Assembly (NCBI RefSeq): GCF_014054725.1
Contig: NZ_CP059563.1
Location: 1,267,749 to 1,331,748 of the forward strand
Source: Conchiformibius steedae
GTDB lineage: Bacteria; Pseudomonadota; Gammaproteobacteria; Burkholderiales; Neisseriaceae
Direction of reading: 5' to 3'
Length of the DNA stretch: 64,000 nt
This document shows positions 9,969 to 19,267 of this stretch, piece after piece. Within the stretch, counting starts at the first letter, position 1, and every line of letters starts with the position of its first letter. Below the pieces are notes generated by a model, which worked only from the letters and a program-made list of their open reading frames with translations, was not told the DNA's origin and did not search any database. The position numbers were made by a program, and so were the translations under genes.

Positions 9969-10060
9969 GTTTTTCTACTCCTTTCTTTTGCGTGTTCAAT
10001 TATTTGGCTAATCATGACACGTCTTAAAAAGAGTGAATATTCTAAACAGGCGCAGGCGGC

Positions 10061-11395
10061 TTAAACGGGGCTGGCGTGTCGTGTTTCGTACACCACGGGC
10101 AGGGGTTCGGGTGTGTGGTCGCCGATGGTTACGGCTGCCAGATACGCGGCGGCAGCGGCTTGCCAGTCGTCTTCGCTTTGGGCGTGAATCACGGCAAGCG
10201 GGGTGTGTGCATCGGCGTGTGCGCCCACAGGCAAAATATGGTCAAAACCGACGCTGTGGTTAATGGCATCGTCTGCCACGCGCCGTCCGCCACCCAACTG
10301 AATCACGGCAATACCGACAGCGCGGGTGTCCATGCCGCAAACCACGCCTGCACGCGGGGCAAACAGGGGTTTAACAATCGGGGCAGTTGGCAGCAGTTGT
10401 TCAAAGCGTTCGCAGAAATCCGCCGCGCCGCCTTGGGCGTAAACCATGCGGTTAAAACGTTCCGCCGCTTCACCGTTGTCCAACACGGTTTGCAGTTTGG
10501 CGCGAGCCTCTTCGCGGCTGTCGGCGAGTTTGCCGTTTATCAGCAGTTCGGCGCACAATGCCAGCGTGGCTTCGTGCAAACGCGGATTGCGGTAGTCGCC
10601 GCGCAGATAGCGCACCGCTTCGCGCACTTCCACGGCATTGCCCGCGCTGGATGCCAACACCTGATTCATATCGGTTAGCAGCGCAGTGGTGGGACAACCT
10701 GCACGGGTGGCGACGTTGGCGATGGATTGCGCCAGTTCCTGTGATTGTTCGTAGGTAGGCATAAACGCGCCGTTGCCGACTTTAACGTCCATTACCAAGC
10801 TGTCCAAGCCTTCAGCCAGTTTTTTAGACAAAATAGACGCGGTAATCAGGGTAATGGATTCTACTGTGGCGGTAACATCGCGGGTGGCGTAGATTTTGCG
10901 GTCGGCGGGGGCAAGGTTGGCGGTTTGCCCGATAATGGCGCAACCGTGTTCTTTTACGATGCGCTGCATATCGGCAACGGCGGGAAAGGGATTAAAACCT
11001 TTAATAGACTGCAATTTGTCCAGCGTTCCGCCCGTATGCCCCAGCCCGCGTCCCGAAATCATCGGCACATAACCGCCGCAAGCTGCCAACATAGGCGCGA
11101 GCATCAGCGACACCACATCGCCCACGCCGCCTGTTGAATGCTTATCCAGCACAGGACCGTTTAAATTCATCTGCTGCCAATTGAGGCTGTCGCCGCTGTC
11201 GCGCATGGCAAGGGTGAGCGCGGTGCGTTCGGGCATGGCAAGCGGATTGAGAAAAACCGCCATACAAAACGCAGCAATTTGCCCTTCGCTGACGCTGCCG
11301 TCTGTTACCCCTTGAATATAAAATTGGATTTCTTCGCTGCTTACAGGCTGACGGTCGCGGACTTTGCGGATAATTTCTTGCATTAACAATGCCAT
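10061..11395 (-). CDS. deoA: Thymidine phosphorylase
   Basis: Cleaves thymidine with phosphate to thymine and 2-deoxyribose 1-phosphate in pyrimidine salvage. The 444-aa product has the family signature KHSTGGVGD and the phosphate-binding stretch [15 protein letters not shown], plus [12 protein letters not shown] and [13 protein letters not shown], and matches the DeoA fold end to end. No other deo genes are adjacent. The start [11 protein letters not shown] is full length; the second Met four codons on is an alternative. Confidence 0.96.
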   Translation of the reverse strand: MALLMQEIIRKVRDRQPVSSEEIQFYIQGVTDGSVSEGQIAAFCMAVFLNPLAMPERTALTLAMRDSGDSLNWQQMNLNGPVLDKHSTGGVGDVVSLMLAPMLAACGGYVPMISGRGLGHTGGTLDKLQSIKGFNPFPAVADMQRIVKEHGCAIIGQTANLAPADRKIYATRDVTATVESITLITASILSKKLAEGLDSLVMDVKVGNGAFMPTYEQSQELAQSIANVATRAGCPTTALLTDMNQVLASSAGNAVEVREAVRYLRGDYRNPRLHEATLALCAELLINGKLADSREEARAKLQTVLDNGEAAERFNRMVYAQGGAADFCERFEQLLPTAPIVKPLFAPRAGVVCGMDTRAVGIAVIQLGGGRRVADDAINHSVGFDHILPVGAHADAHTPLAVIHAQSEDDWQAAAAAYLAAVTIGDHTPEPLPVVYETRHASPV

Positions 11396-11434
11396 AGGGT
11401 AAATCCTTGTTTTGAAATTCAGTAGGTTAAATCA

Positions 11435-12847
11435 TTATTTTTTATTGTGAAAACGCCGAATCTGCCGCCACGCCGACCACACGGTAGAAGCCCCGCCCAG
11501 CAGCAGCAGCAACATCACCGGCACCACCAGCAGTTTTGGGAAAAACCACAACAGCAGTCCCGCGCCCAACAGCATCGCCCCCAAGCTCAAATACGCATAG
11601 GCTTCGCGCTCGTCCACGATTTTCGCGCCGTAAAAATTGCCTTCAAAAGCATGTCCAAAACGCAAAAGCTGTCGCGCCACCGCCTGCGCCTGTGTACGGC
11701 TGCGGATTTTCAAGCGCAATAAACCTTGTTTGCGCCGTTCCACCGCCACCGCGTTTTCCGCATCGTTTAACACAATTTCCGTGGCATTGTCCAAATCGCG
11801 CAAAAACTGCACTTCCAATTGTTCCGCCAAATCCGTGTCTTCCAACACCACGTCTAATTCGCGGTTAAAATGCCAGCTGGCAAAATTCAGATTGGTAGAA
11901 CCAATACGCGCCCAACGCCCGTCTGCCACCGCACTTTTGGCGTGAATCATCGTGCCATTCCATTCAAACACGCGCACACCCGCTTGCAGCAACTCGCGGT
12001 AACGGGTGCGCGATACGCGGGCAATCCAAGCAATATCAGATGTTTGCGGGACGAGAATCCGCACATCTACGCCCGCTGCTGCCGCGTTAATCAAAGCCTG
12101 CGTATACAGGCGCGTGGGCATAAAATAAGCATCGGTCAGCCACAAACGGCGTTCTGCCAAGGCAATGGCGTTTAAATCCACACGTAACATATTGTTATCA
12201 TTGGGCGTGGTTGCCACAATACCAATGCGGGCGTGTGCTTGGCTGCTACCTGTTTGGGCGCGAATATTATCAGGCAAGGTTTTGCCTTGCGCCGACAAAG
12301 TATCGGCAAACGCGGCAATCAAATCCGCAATAGCCGCTTCGCCGCGCAACATCACGCCCGTATCACGCCACGGCGCAATCTTTTTCGCGGGATTGCCTTC
12401 CCATGCAGACGACAGGCACAATCCGCTAACAAAAGCAGTATGTCCATCAATAATAATGGATTTTCGGTGGTTACGCGAAATCAGCCCAATGCCCCACGCA
12501 AAACCGAAAGGATTGTATGCCACCACTTGTGCGCCCGCCATATGCAAAGGACGGAAAAAGTTTTTCATAGCAGGAACAATGCTGCCTACCCAGTCATACA
12601 CCAAGCACACCTGCACACCCGCGCGGGCTTTTTCGACCAACAAATCGCGGATTTTTCTGCCAAATGCGTCATCGGCAAAAATATACATTTCAATCAGGAT
12701 AAAACGCTCGGCAGCCGCCAAAGCCGCCAACCATGCAGAAAAATTCTCGCTGCTGTCGTGCAAAATGCGTAATTCGCAACCGTCGCGCACATCACACGCA
12801 CCCGCACGCGCTTGCAAACGTTCAAATAAATCGCTATTTAAATTCAT
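11435..12847 (-). CDS. Phospholipase D family / cardiolipin synthase (ClsB-like)
   Basis: A 470-aa protein with two HKD motifs, HRKSIIIDG (H127) and HAKSAVADG (H302), which form the composite active site of bacterial cardiolipin synthases and related phosphatidyltransferases. The N-terminus is soluble, as in ClsB, and two hydrophobic segments near the C-terminus (about 400-455) probably anchor it to the inner membrane. ClsB makes cardiolipin from phosphatidylglycerol or related lipids; the exact substrate here is inferred. Lies alone between deoA and a small hypothetical on the same strand. Confidence 0.88.
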   Translation of the reverse strand: MNLNSDLFERLQARAGACDVRDGCELRILHDSSENFSAWLAALAAAERFILIEMYIFADDAFGRKIRDLLVEKARAGVQVCLVYDWVGSIVPAMKNFFRPLHMAGAQVVAYNPFGFAWGIGLISRNHRKSIIIDGHTAFVSGLCLSSAWEGNPAKKIAPWRDTGVMLRGEAAIADLIAAFADTLSAQGKTLPDNIRAQTGSSQAHARIGIVATTPNDNNMLRVDLNAIALAERRLWLTDAYFMPTRLYTQALINAAAAGVDVRILVPQTSDIAWIARVSRTRYRELLQAGVRVFEWNGTMIHAKSAVADGRWARIGSTNLNFASWHFNRELDVVLEDTDLAEQLEVQFLRDLDNATEIVLNDAENAVAVERRKQGLLRLKIRSRTQAQAVARQLLRFGHAFEGNFYGAKIVDEREAYAYLSLGAMLLGAGLLLWFFPKLLVVPVMLLLLLGGASTVWSAWRQIRRFHNKK

Positions 12848-12857
12848 TTTTTATCCA

Positions 12858-13169
12858 CTATAATGTGGCACACACCACAATCCCGCCCAATCCCGCGCTG
12901 GGCGACAGATGGAAAATCTGCCACTCTTCGCCGCTGTGCAGATAATACGACAACACGGGAAATTCGGCAGCAATGCGCGGCGGTAAGGTTTCTACGCTGT
13001 ATTCGTCAATACCAAACAAGACATTATGGGCAAAAAAGCCGTTAAACATAAAATCGGCTACGCAGCTGAATTCGTGTTCGGGCAGGTTTTCAAAGCTGAG
13101 TACCAGTTTTTCTTCGTCAGGCAGGTGGCGCACCGCCAATAAGCGGGCATTTTGGTGGGTTCGTGTCAT
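12858..13169 (-). CDS. Small hypothetical protein, 103 aa
   Basis: Not recognised with certainty. The 103-aa soluble protein begins with a short beta-hairpin-like region (LLAVRHLPDEEKLVLSF) reminiscent of DUF2442-type proteins, and has no signal peptide or membrane helix. It is ten bases upstream of the phospholipase D gene on the same strand and may be co-transcribed. Confidence 0.6.
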   Translation of the reverse strand: MTRTHQNARLLAVRHLPDEEKLVLSFENLPEHEFSCVADFMFNGFFAHNVLFGIDEYSVETLPPRIAAEFPVLSYYLHSGEEWQIFHLSPSAGLGGIVVCATL

Positions 13170-13197
13170 AAAATACTGTCGTTATTGGTAAAATGAA

Positions 13198-13226
13198 AGC
13201 TGCCTGAAAAGACTTCCAGACAGCCT
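13198..13226 (-). terminator. Imperfect hairpin after ilvH
   Basis: An imperfect stem-loop between agctgcctgaaa and ttccagacagcct follows the ilvH stop. It resembles two inverted DUS-like words, which would make it a weak terminator. Confidence 0.4.
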
Positions 13227-13242
13227 GTGTTTCAAACAAAAC

Positions 13243-13734
13243 TTAAATCCGCAGCATCCGTTCGCCGCGTCCGATGCCTGCCGCGCCCGTACGCACGGTT
13301 TCCAAAATCAGACCATTGGGCAGGATTTCCAAAAAGCTGTCCAGTTTTTCGGCTGTGCCTGTAATTTCAACGGTATAGGTTTTATCGCTGACATCTACCA
13401 CCTGTCCGCGGTAAATATCGGTCAGGCGCAGGACTTCATCGCGGTCTTTGCCTACGGCGCGTACTTTAACCAGCATCAGTTCGCGCTCAACAAAACGGCT
13501 TTCGTTCAAGTCCACTACTTTCACCACTTCAATCAATTTATTCAATTGCTTGGTGATTTGTTCCAACACGGCATCGTCGCCGTGGGTCACAATGGTCATG
13601 CGCGATAAAGTAGGGTCTTCGGTAGCGGCAACCGCTAAAGAATCAATATTATAATCGCGGGCAGAAAACAGTCCCACCACACGGCTCATGGCACCCGAAC
13701 GGTTTTCCATCAGAATGGATAAAATATGTCGCAT
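13243..13734 (-). CDS. ilvH: Acetolactate synthase small (regulatory) subunit
   Basis: Regulatory subunit of acetohydroxyacid synthase, giving valine feedback control to IlvI. The 163-aa product has an N-terminal ACT domain (MRHILSILMENRSGAMSRVVGLFSARDYN) and the conserved C-terminal half. Its ATG overlaps the ilvI stop by one base (TAATG), so expression is coupled to ilvI. Confidence 0.96.
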   Translation of the reverse strand: MRHILSILMENRSGAMSRVVGLFSARDYNIDSLAVAATEDPTLSRMTIVTHGDDAVLEQITKQLNKLIEVVKVVDLNESRFVERELMLVKVRAVGKDRDEVLRLTDIYRGQVVDVSDKTYTVEITGTAEKLDSFLEILPNGLILETVRTGAAGIGRGERMLRI

Positions 13735-15512
13735 TATGGCACGCTCCTTGTGTCGTAATCGCGGTCGTTTACGTCGTTTACATCCGAATCGGCTTTACGC
13801 TCGCGCATATGTGGCGGCAACACCATTTCGTCCAAACCTTTGCCGTTGCCTACCATGGGGTAAACGTTTTGTTTGCGGTCGGTAATAAAATCCATAAACA
13901 CAAAACGGTCTTTCATGGCAAGGGCTTCGCGCAATGCGCCTTCCACATCGGCGGGATTGCTGATGCGCATGCCAACATGACCGTACGCCTCGGCAAGTTT
14001 GACAAAATCAGGCAGCGAATCAAAATAGGTTTCGGATTCGCGGTTGCTGTAATACAGCTCTTGCCATTGGCGCACCATGCCCAAATAACCGTTATTCAAA
14101 CAGATGATTTTAATGGGGATTTTGTATTGCAAACAGGTTGCCATTTCCTGAATATTCATCTGAATCGAGCCTTCGCCCGTGATGCAGCACACGTCTTTAG
14201 AGGGGTCGGCAAGATACGCGCCCATGGCATAGGGCAAACCCACGCCCATCGTACCCAAACCGCCTGAATTGAGCCATTGGCGCGGGCGCACAAAGGGATA
14301 ATATTGGGCGGCAAACATTTGGTGCTGCCCCACGTCTGAAGTGATAATGGCTTGATTTTCTGTGCTATTGGCGAGCGTTTGAATCACTTGCTGCGGTAAA
14401 ATCACATCGTTTTGCGGTTCAAACCACAGGCATTGACGGCTGCGCCAGCTTTCAATTTTTTGCCACCATTTTTCCAATGCGGTGGCATTAAACATCAATT
14501 CCTGTTTTTTCCACAATTTCAGCATTTCTGCCAACACGTTTTTCACATCACCCACAATGGGAACATTAACTTTAACGCGCTTGGCAATGCTGGACGGGTC
14601 AATATCAATGTGAATGATTTTTTTCGGGCTTTCGGCAAATTTGGACGGTACGGATACCACGCGGTCGTCAAAACGCGCACCCACGGCAACAATCACATCG
14701 GCGTTTTGCATCGCTAAATTGGCTTCGTAAGTGCCGTGCATTCCGGGCATACCCAGCCATTGACGGTCGTCAGACGGATACGCGCCCAAGCCCATCAGCG
14801 TACCGGTGCAGGGCAAGCCCAAAGTGCGGACAAAATCCATCAATTCGCCCGAAGCATTGCCCAACACCACGCCGCCGCCGAAATACACCAAGGGGCGTTT
14901 GGCAGCTGCGAGCATTTGCACGGCTTTTTTAATCTGCCCAACGTGTCCTTGGGTAACAGGTTGATAAGAACGGATAAAAACGTCTTCTTGCGGATAGCTG
15001 AATTTAGCAGTGGCTTGGGTAACGTCTTTGGCAATATCCACCACTACAGGACCAGGGCGACCGCTGCGGGCAATTTGGAAGGCTTTTTTGATGGTTACTG
15101 CCAAATCGTTAATATCGGTTACCAAAAAATTGTGCTTCACGCAGGGGCGGGAAATCCCCACCATATCAATCTCTTGGAAAGCATCGGTGCCAATCATGGG
15201 CGAGCCGACCTGTCCTGAAATTACCACCAGTGGAATGGAATCGGTGTAGGCGGTGGCAATGCCGGTAATGGCGTTGGTTGCACCCGGTCCTGATGTAACC
15301 AATGCCACACCCACCTGTCCGCTCACCCGCGCATAGGCATCGGCGGCGTGGACGGCAGCTTGTTCGTGGCGCACCAAAATGTGTTCAAATTTATTGAGTT
15401 GAAACAGGGCATCGTAGATTTCGAGAACGGCCCCGCCGGGGTAGCCGAAAACATATTCTACATTTTCGGCTTTCAGACTTTGCACGATGATTTGTGCACC
15501 GGAAATTTGCAT
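13734..15512 (-). CDS. ilvI: Acetolactate synthase large (catalytic) subunit
   Basis: ThDP- and FAD-dependent enzyme condensing two pyruvates, or pyruvate and 2-ketobutyrate, in the first step of valine and isoleucine synthesis. The 592-aa product has the N-terminal ThDP glutamate region (VFGYPGGAVLEIYDAL), the central FAD/structural domain, and the C-terminal ThDP-Mg motif (GEGSIQMNIQEMATC through NNGYLGMV). A C-terminal extension after the catalytic domain is Asp/Asn-rich (DVNDVNDRDYD). It is followed directly by ilvH; ilvC is about 14 kb away. Confidence 0.96.
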   Translation of the reverse strand: MQISGAQIIVQSLKAENVEYVFGYPGGAVLEIYDALFQLNKFEHILVRHEQAAVHAADAYARVSGQVGVALVTSGPGATNAITGIATAYTDSIPLVVISGQVGSPMIGTDAFQEIDMVGISRPCVKHNFLVTDINDLAVTIKKAFQIARSGRPGPVVVDIAKDVTQATAKFSYPQEDVFIRSYQPVTQGHVGQIKKAVQMLAAAKRPLVYFGGGVVLGNASGELMDFVRTLGLPCTGTLMGLGAYPSDDRQWLGMPGMHGTYEANLAMQNADVIVAVGARFDDRVVSVPSKFAESPKKIIHIDIDPSSIAKRVKVNVPIVGDVKNVLAEMLKLWKKQELMFNATALEKWWQKIESWRSRQCLWFEPQNDVILPQQVIQTLANSTENQAIITSDVGQHQMFAAQYYPFVRPRQWLNSGGLGTMGVGLPYAMGAYLADPSKDVCCITGEGSIQMNIQEMATCLQYKIPIKIICLNNGYLGMVRQWQELYYSNRESETYFDSLPDFVKLAEAYGHVGMRISNPADVEGALREALAMKDRFVFMDFITDRKQNVYPMVGNGKGLDEMVLPPHMRERKADSDVNDVNDRDYDTRSVP

Positions 15513-15672
15513 GACAACCTCTTGTTTGGGCGTGCAAACCTAGGGTGGGCGACGCTTTGCCGTTGCACCGGTAAGTGCTGCCGGAACGCACGGCGGTTTG
15601 GGGTACGCGAAACGTTCGGGCGGGGGCGTGGCAAACGCACAGCGGTAGGGTTCGGACGCTGGGTTCTGTTAA

Positions 15673-15738
15673 GTTTCAACACATAAAAGGGAACTTTTAT
15701 ATGTTGTCCTAATGGAAACAGGGCAACGCCCCGTCCAA
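15673..15738. repeat. Double-hairpin intergenic repeat, copy A
   Basis: Begins GTTTCAACACA, then two adjacent stem-loops: hairpin 1 at 15677-15706 (caacacataaaag pairing with cttttatatgttg) and hairpin 2 at 15714-15736 (ggaaacagggc / gccccgtcc around an AAC loop). The same layout occurs at 25909-25985, suggesting a dispersed element rather than a single terminator. Confidence 0.5.
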
Positions 15739-15831
15739 ATCAATCTTATGTTTCAAACCACAAGGCATTTTGATAAGAAGTGTAAAAGATAACCCAATCT
15801 GTGTAAACGTGCAAGCGCTTTTTCAGAAAAT

Positions 15832-15862
15832 ACGGGGAAGGCACCTACCTTCCCCGTTTGAC
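15832..15862. terminator. Strong stem-loop between the ilvI leader and the IS remnant
   Basis: Perfect stem ggggaagg / ccttcccc with a six-base loop, flanked by T-rich sequence on both strands. It could end transcription leaving the qat operon leftwards, or belong to a gene lost from this site. Confidence 0.55.
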
Positions 15863-15883
15863 TTTAAATGGGTGCTTTGAGCA

Positions 15884-16503
15884 TAACGTGAGTTCGGGAT
15901 AAGAATCACATTAGTACAGCTGAAATCATTACCATTTGGATTTATTTCCATCATCTACGGATGCGGGATGCGCGATTTTAAAACTTATTATCTGTGGCAA
16001 ATCAAAACCATGTTGCGTAGTGAATTTCCTGACATGCCAAGCTAGAACCGTTTTGTAAAACTGGCTCAACGTGTTTTGCCTGCCATGTTGGTCTTTTAAA
16101 AGATTCAAATAGGACACCGTACAGACGTAGGTATATTTGATTCCACCACGTTGGCAGTAAGCCATAACCGCCATATTTATTCACGTAAGGTGTTTAAAGA
16201 ACTTGAAAAACTTGGTAAAATCAGTACATGTTAGTTTAGCAGTTTCAAAACTGCATGCAGTATTCAATCGTTTGGGGGAATTGATTACATTCCGTTTGAC
16301 TGCGGGCAATGCCGATAACCGTCCAGCATTAAAGCAAAAAGCGCCGAAGCATACAATAGCCGTTACCATTTGGAAACGGGTTTTTTTGTTAAATCTGATT
16401 TCGGTTTTGGCGGAGTACTGCCTGTTTCCATATAACCAATGATGTTAGGGAAAAATTCTTTGTTACCCAATCAGTAAATAAGGGCTTATCCCGAACTCAC
16501 GTT
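15884..16503 (+). mobile_element. Decayed IS982-family insertion sequence remnant
   Basis: The ends are perfect 20-bp inverted repeats: taacgtgagttcgggataag at 15884-15903 and its complement at 16484-16503. Between them, in shifting plus-strand frames, lie fragments of an IS982-type DDE transposase. The element is only about 620 bp, shorter than a full member of the family (about 1 kb), so it is internally deleted as well as frameshifted. No target-site duplication is obvious. The right end is fused into the 3' end of qatD. Confidence 0.8.
15914..16440 (+). pseudogene. IS982-family transposase pseudogene
   Basis: Frame fragments read like an IS982 transposase: FKTYYLWQIKTMLRSEFPDM, then VGIFDSTTLAVSHNRHIYSR (the first catalytic Asp region), then KLHAVFNRLGELITFRLTAG followed by NADNR (the second Asp region). 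They are interrupted by a frameshift near 15970, in-frame stops near 16045 and 16100, and another frameshift near 16240. The C-terminal third with the catalytic Glu is missing. It cannot make a working transposase. Confidence 0.8.
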
Positions 16504-17211
16504 AAATAGATTTTGTCTCAATATATTTTCAGCTTCTAAAATATTCATCCCCCACATATCTGCCCATATTGCAATGGCAATATGGGCATTCCAAGGGAGT
16601 AAAGTTTGTGCTTTAAAACTCCCAAAAGGTCCATCGGTTTCAATCAATATTTTTTCTATTGGCATGAGTTGGACCAACGCATAACCCTGTTTACTACTTA
16701 ACATTGCAGGTCCTACAGAAAAATAGCAACCCATTTCACTCGCTCGTTTTATCTGTTGTTTTGTGCCTGAAAACCAATGAAGGATTGGCAAGTTATCATT
16801 TACTTGACTTAATTCATCTAGTACAGCATTTGCACTCATTCTAGAATGTATGCTCAATATTTTTCCACCAGATTTTGCTGAACTTCTTAAAATATGGCGA
16901 AAAACCTTTAATTGGTTTCTCCAATGTGTTTTAAACTCTTTTCCGCCATCCAAACCAATTTCACCCACATAGCGCGTTTGGTTTAATAATGCATCAAACA
17001 ATTCCAACTCCTGCCAACGTTCGTGAGCCAGTTGGGGATGCAGTCCCAAGGCAGTACGAATACGAGGACAATCTTTTGCTAATAAACTTGTTCTGTACCA
17101 TGCTTTTGGTGTGGTTGTAACAGACAATACATACAGATTTTCATCCTTACATCGTTTTGCAACGTATTGTGGATTGGTATATAAATCCAAATGGCAATGC
17201 ATATCCATCAT
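16486..17211 (-). CDS. qatD: QatD: TatD-like metal-dependent hydrolase of the Qat defence system
   Basis: Last gene of the qatABCD anti-phage operon. The 241-aa product is a TatD/amidohydrolase-fold nuclease with the metal ligands in place: HCH (H5, H7), GEIGLDG (E84), SIHSR (H122), LHWFSG (H145) and ETDGPFG (D193). Its ATG overlaps the qatC stop (ATGA). The final residues NVSSG and the stop codon are encoded by the inverted repeat of the adjacent IS remnant, so the native C-terminus has been replaced or trimmed; the catalytic core is unaffected. AT-rich like the rest of the operon. Chromosomal tatD is separate, at 51274. Confidence 0.88.
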   Translation of the reverse strand: MMDMHCHLDLYTNPQYVAKRCKDENLYVLSVTTTPKAWYRTSLLAKDCPRIRTALGLHPQLAHERWQELELFDALLNQTRYVGEIGLDGGKEFKTHWRNQLKVFRHILRSSAKSGGKILSIHSRMSANAVLDELSQVNDNLPILHWFSGTKQQIKRASEMGCYFSVGPAMLSSKQGYALVQLMPIEKILIETDGPFGSFKAQTLLPWNAHIAIAIWADMWGMNILEAENILRQNLFNVSSG

Positions 17212-18524
17212 AATATTTGATTCTCTATTAAAAGTTGTTCCACTTCATCTAATCCATTCATAAAAACATTTGCAAACTGATTTAATTGTTGAGTGGGTAG
17301 TGAGCCACTTTGTAAAACCCATTGATTGATATTGCGATGATTTTTCTGACGAAGAGCATTCATTAAAGCAAATAAATCATCCCTTCTATCCTGATGTGTT
17401 AAGATTTGCCGAATGTCATTAAATTCATATTGGGCATCATTGGTAATACCAGCATAATGCAGTGACGCTCTACGAATCAGACAGGGAACACAAACCCCAC
17501 ATTGTTGATTTTTACGTTTCCAATGACTACATGAAACAGTATTAGGGATAATTTGCTGTAATAATGGTAAATTTGCACATTCTGCTATCATTTGTCCTTT
17601 AGTTTTAAATTGATAAGGATTTCTTAACGCAAAAGGAATATTGACTGAGGTAAATAGTTTTTGTAATTCTTGGATAAAATACGGGTGTGTGGTGCGGGTA
17701 CTCAAAGTGCCTATTCTGCGTGCTGTTAAAGGTGCATTGATTGAAATAACCCCATTCTCAGGTATAAAAATATCAATCTCTTCTTGCACAACCTCCTGTA
17801 ATGCATAAGCTGATACAACTGCAAATGCCAAAAAATTTAAACTTCTGGTTCTCATTGTGATTTCAGTTGCTCCACCATTGTTTAAATGTGGTTGTGCAAT
17901 TGCATTAAATTGAGAAAATTGATTAATATAACAATTTTGGTTAAGTTGCTGAATAATGGCTTGCTGACGTAATTTATCACCTTTATAAGAATGGCTAACC
18001 AATACGGGGGAATAACCCTGTTCTAATAAATCAATTGCCCCAATCGCTGAATCTAAACCACCTGAAAATAAACAAACACAGTCTTTATTTCTTAAATCTA
18101 CCAATTTGGTTCTGCCACTTAATTTATAGGGCTGTGGCGGTAATTGTCCGCCTGCCTGAAAATTAAATTGCCAAATATCACCACTTAAAAAGTGTAAAAT
18201 CTGTTCTAAATGAACTTTGTTTGCTTGCCAAATATCTGGCTGGCACAATGGTAAAGTGATAGAAAAGGAACGACACCAGCCATTTGCAGTATCTTTTCGC
18301 AAAACAAAAGTATCTGCTGCTGTAACTGCCATAGCAATAGTTAGAAAATCCATTACTTGATTATTGAGTTCAATACCTAATCTTCTTACTCTATCCAAAA
18401 CCATATTACCAATATGAGCAATTTGTAGACTTTTATCCCCCATACCATAAAGACGAATAGGCAAAACACCACTAGGCAAATTTTTTAATTGCTCAAAGTC
18501 ATGATGAAAAACCAATTGAGTCAT
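17208..18524 (-). CDS. qatC: QatC: QueC-like PP-loop protein of the Qat defence system
   Basis: A 438-aa protein whose C-terminal two-thirds resembles QueC, the 7-cyano-7-deazaguanine synthase: PP-loop SGGLDS (154-159), and a four-Cys zinc cluster near residues 345-365 (C-x10-C-x2-C-x2-C in the stretch from SCSHW to CLIRR). About 150 extra N-terminal residues are typical of the Qat version. In Qat systems it is thought to act on a modified base or protein terminus; the reaction is not established. The ATG at 18524 overlaps the qatB stop (TGATG); an upstream frame extension into qatB is not the start. Confidence 0.88.
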   Translation of the reverse strand: MTQLVFHHDFEQLKNLPSGVLPIRLYGMGDKSLQIAHIGNMVLDRVRRLGIELNNQVMDFLTIAMAVTAADTFVLRKDTANGWCRSFSITLPLCQPDIWQANKVHLEQILHFLSGDIWQFNFQAGGQLPPQPYKLSGRTKLVDLRNKDCVCLFSGGLDSAIGAIDLLEQGYSPVLVSHSYKGDKLRQQAIIQQLNQNCYINQFSQFNAIAQPHLNNGGATEITMRTRSLNFLAFAVVSAYALQEVVQEEIDIFIPENGVISINAPLTARRIGTLSTRTTHPYFIQELQKLFTSVNIPFALRNPYQFKTKGQMIAECANLPLLQQIIPNTVSCSHWKRKNQQCGVCVPCLIRRASLHYAGITNDAQYEFNDIRQILTHQDRRDDLFALMNALRQKNHRNINQWVLQSGSLPTQQLNQFANVFMNGLDEVEQLLIENQIL

Positions 18525-19264
18525 CAATAATCCTCCCATTCTTCCCAAATTTCCGAAATAGCTTGGTTTTGAATTTCTTGCATTTGTTCGGTCGTTAACT
18601 GACAAACATCATCCGTAAATTTAGGGGCAAGCGTAATATCCACCACCTCGCGAATGAGTTGCCTTAAAGCATTTTCCGCTTCGGCAATTTGCACAGGATT
18701 ATCACCTTTCTTCCAAGCTTTGCCAGCGTCGTGTGCAATTTGCAGAAAAATACTTTCAGTTAAATAACAAACCATCATTTTACCAATAACGTCAGCAGTA
18801 ATACTGTTTTCATCAAAAGTTGTCATTCCCTCCAATGCTTCTGATAAAGCAATATTTATTGCAGAACGAATTTTATCTGAATCGCCGTGATGTCCAGCGA
18901 AAAGTTCGCTAATTTGGTTGATGACTTCATCGCAAGGCTGACCATTTAAACTATTTAAATTAACCGAATATTGTTGCTGTTGATTGCCTGAAAAAATACC
19001 AAATAAACCCGCACCTGCTTGGGTAATTTTCCCTAGTCTTTGTACAGAAGTATGCTTACCACCGCTGGCTTTTCGAGCATAATGACCAAGTGCTTTACGC
19101 ACATCCTCACGCCCACCTCCTCCAACAGCTCTGCCGATTGCTTGACGGAAGCCTTTTAATCGTTGCGGTTCTGGTGTTTGTGGTAATGCTTGGTCGTCAT
19201 CAACCCAAGGGGGCAATAAAGGGGAATGACCATTTGGTCCTACGCTAGATTGTGAAGTACCCAT
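18524..19264 (-). CDS. qatB: QatB: uncharacterised subunit of the Qat defence system
   Basis: The 246-aa product begins MGTSQSSVGPNGHSPLLPPW, the Gly/Ser/Pro-rich start typical of QatB, followed by a basic segment (GGGREDVRKALGHYARKASG) and an alpha-helical C-terminal half. No known enzyme motif is present. It starts three bases after qatA and ends overlapping qatC, so the four genes form one translational unit. Assignment rests on both the N-terminal pattern and its place between a KAP NTPase and a QueC-like gene. Confidence 0.85.
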   Translation of the reverse strand: MGTSQSSVGPNGHSPLLPPWVDDDQALPQTPEPQRLKGFRQAIGRAVGGGGREDVRKALGHYARKASGGKHTSVQRLGKITQAGAGLFGIFSGNQQQQYSVNLNSLNGQPCDEVINQISELFAGHHGDSDKIRSAINIALSEALEGMTTFDENSITADVIGKMMVCYLTESIFLQIAHDAGKAWKKGDNPVQIAEAENALRQLIREVVDITLAPKFTDDVCQLTTEQMQEIQNQAISEIWEEWEDY

Positions 19265-19267
19265 TGC

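Larger units (their letters stand above)
15513..15883. other. Non-coding region upstream of ilvI
   Basis: About 370 bases between the ilvI start and the IS remnant hold no convincing gene. They contain a double-hairpin repeat (15673-15738), a terminator-like hairpin (15832-15856) and presumably the ilvI promoter on the minus strand. I could not assign -35/-10 boxes or an attenuator with confidence. Confidence 0.6.

Noticed and set aside
15713..15772. Short minus-strand frame MPCGLKHKIDLDGALPCFH upstream of ilvI, considered as an ilv attenuator leader peptide
   Set aside because: It holds only three Leu, one Ile and no Val codon, and overlaps the double-hairpin repeat, so the codon content does not support attenuation.
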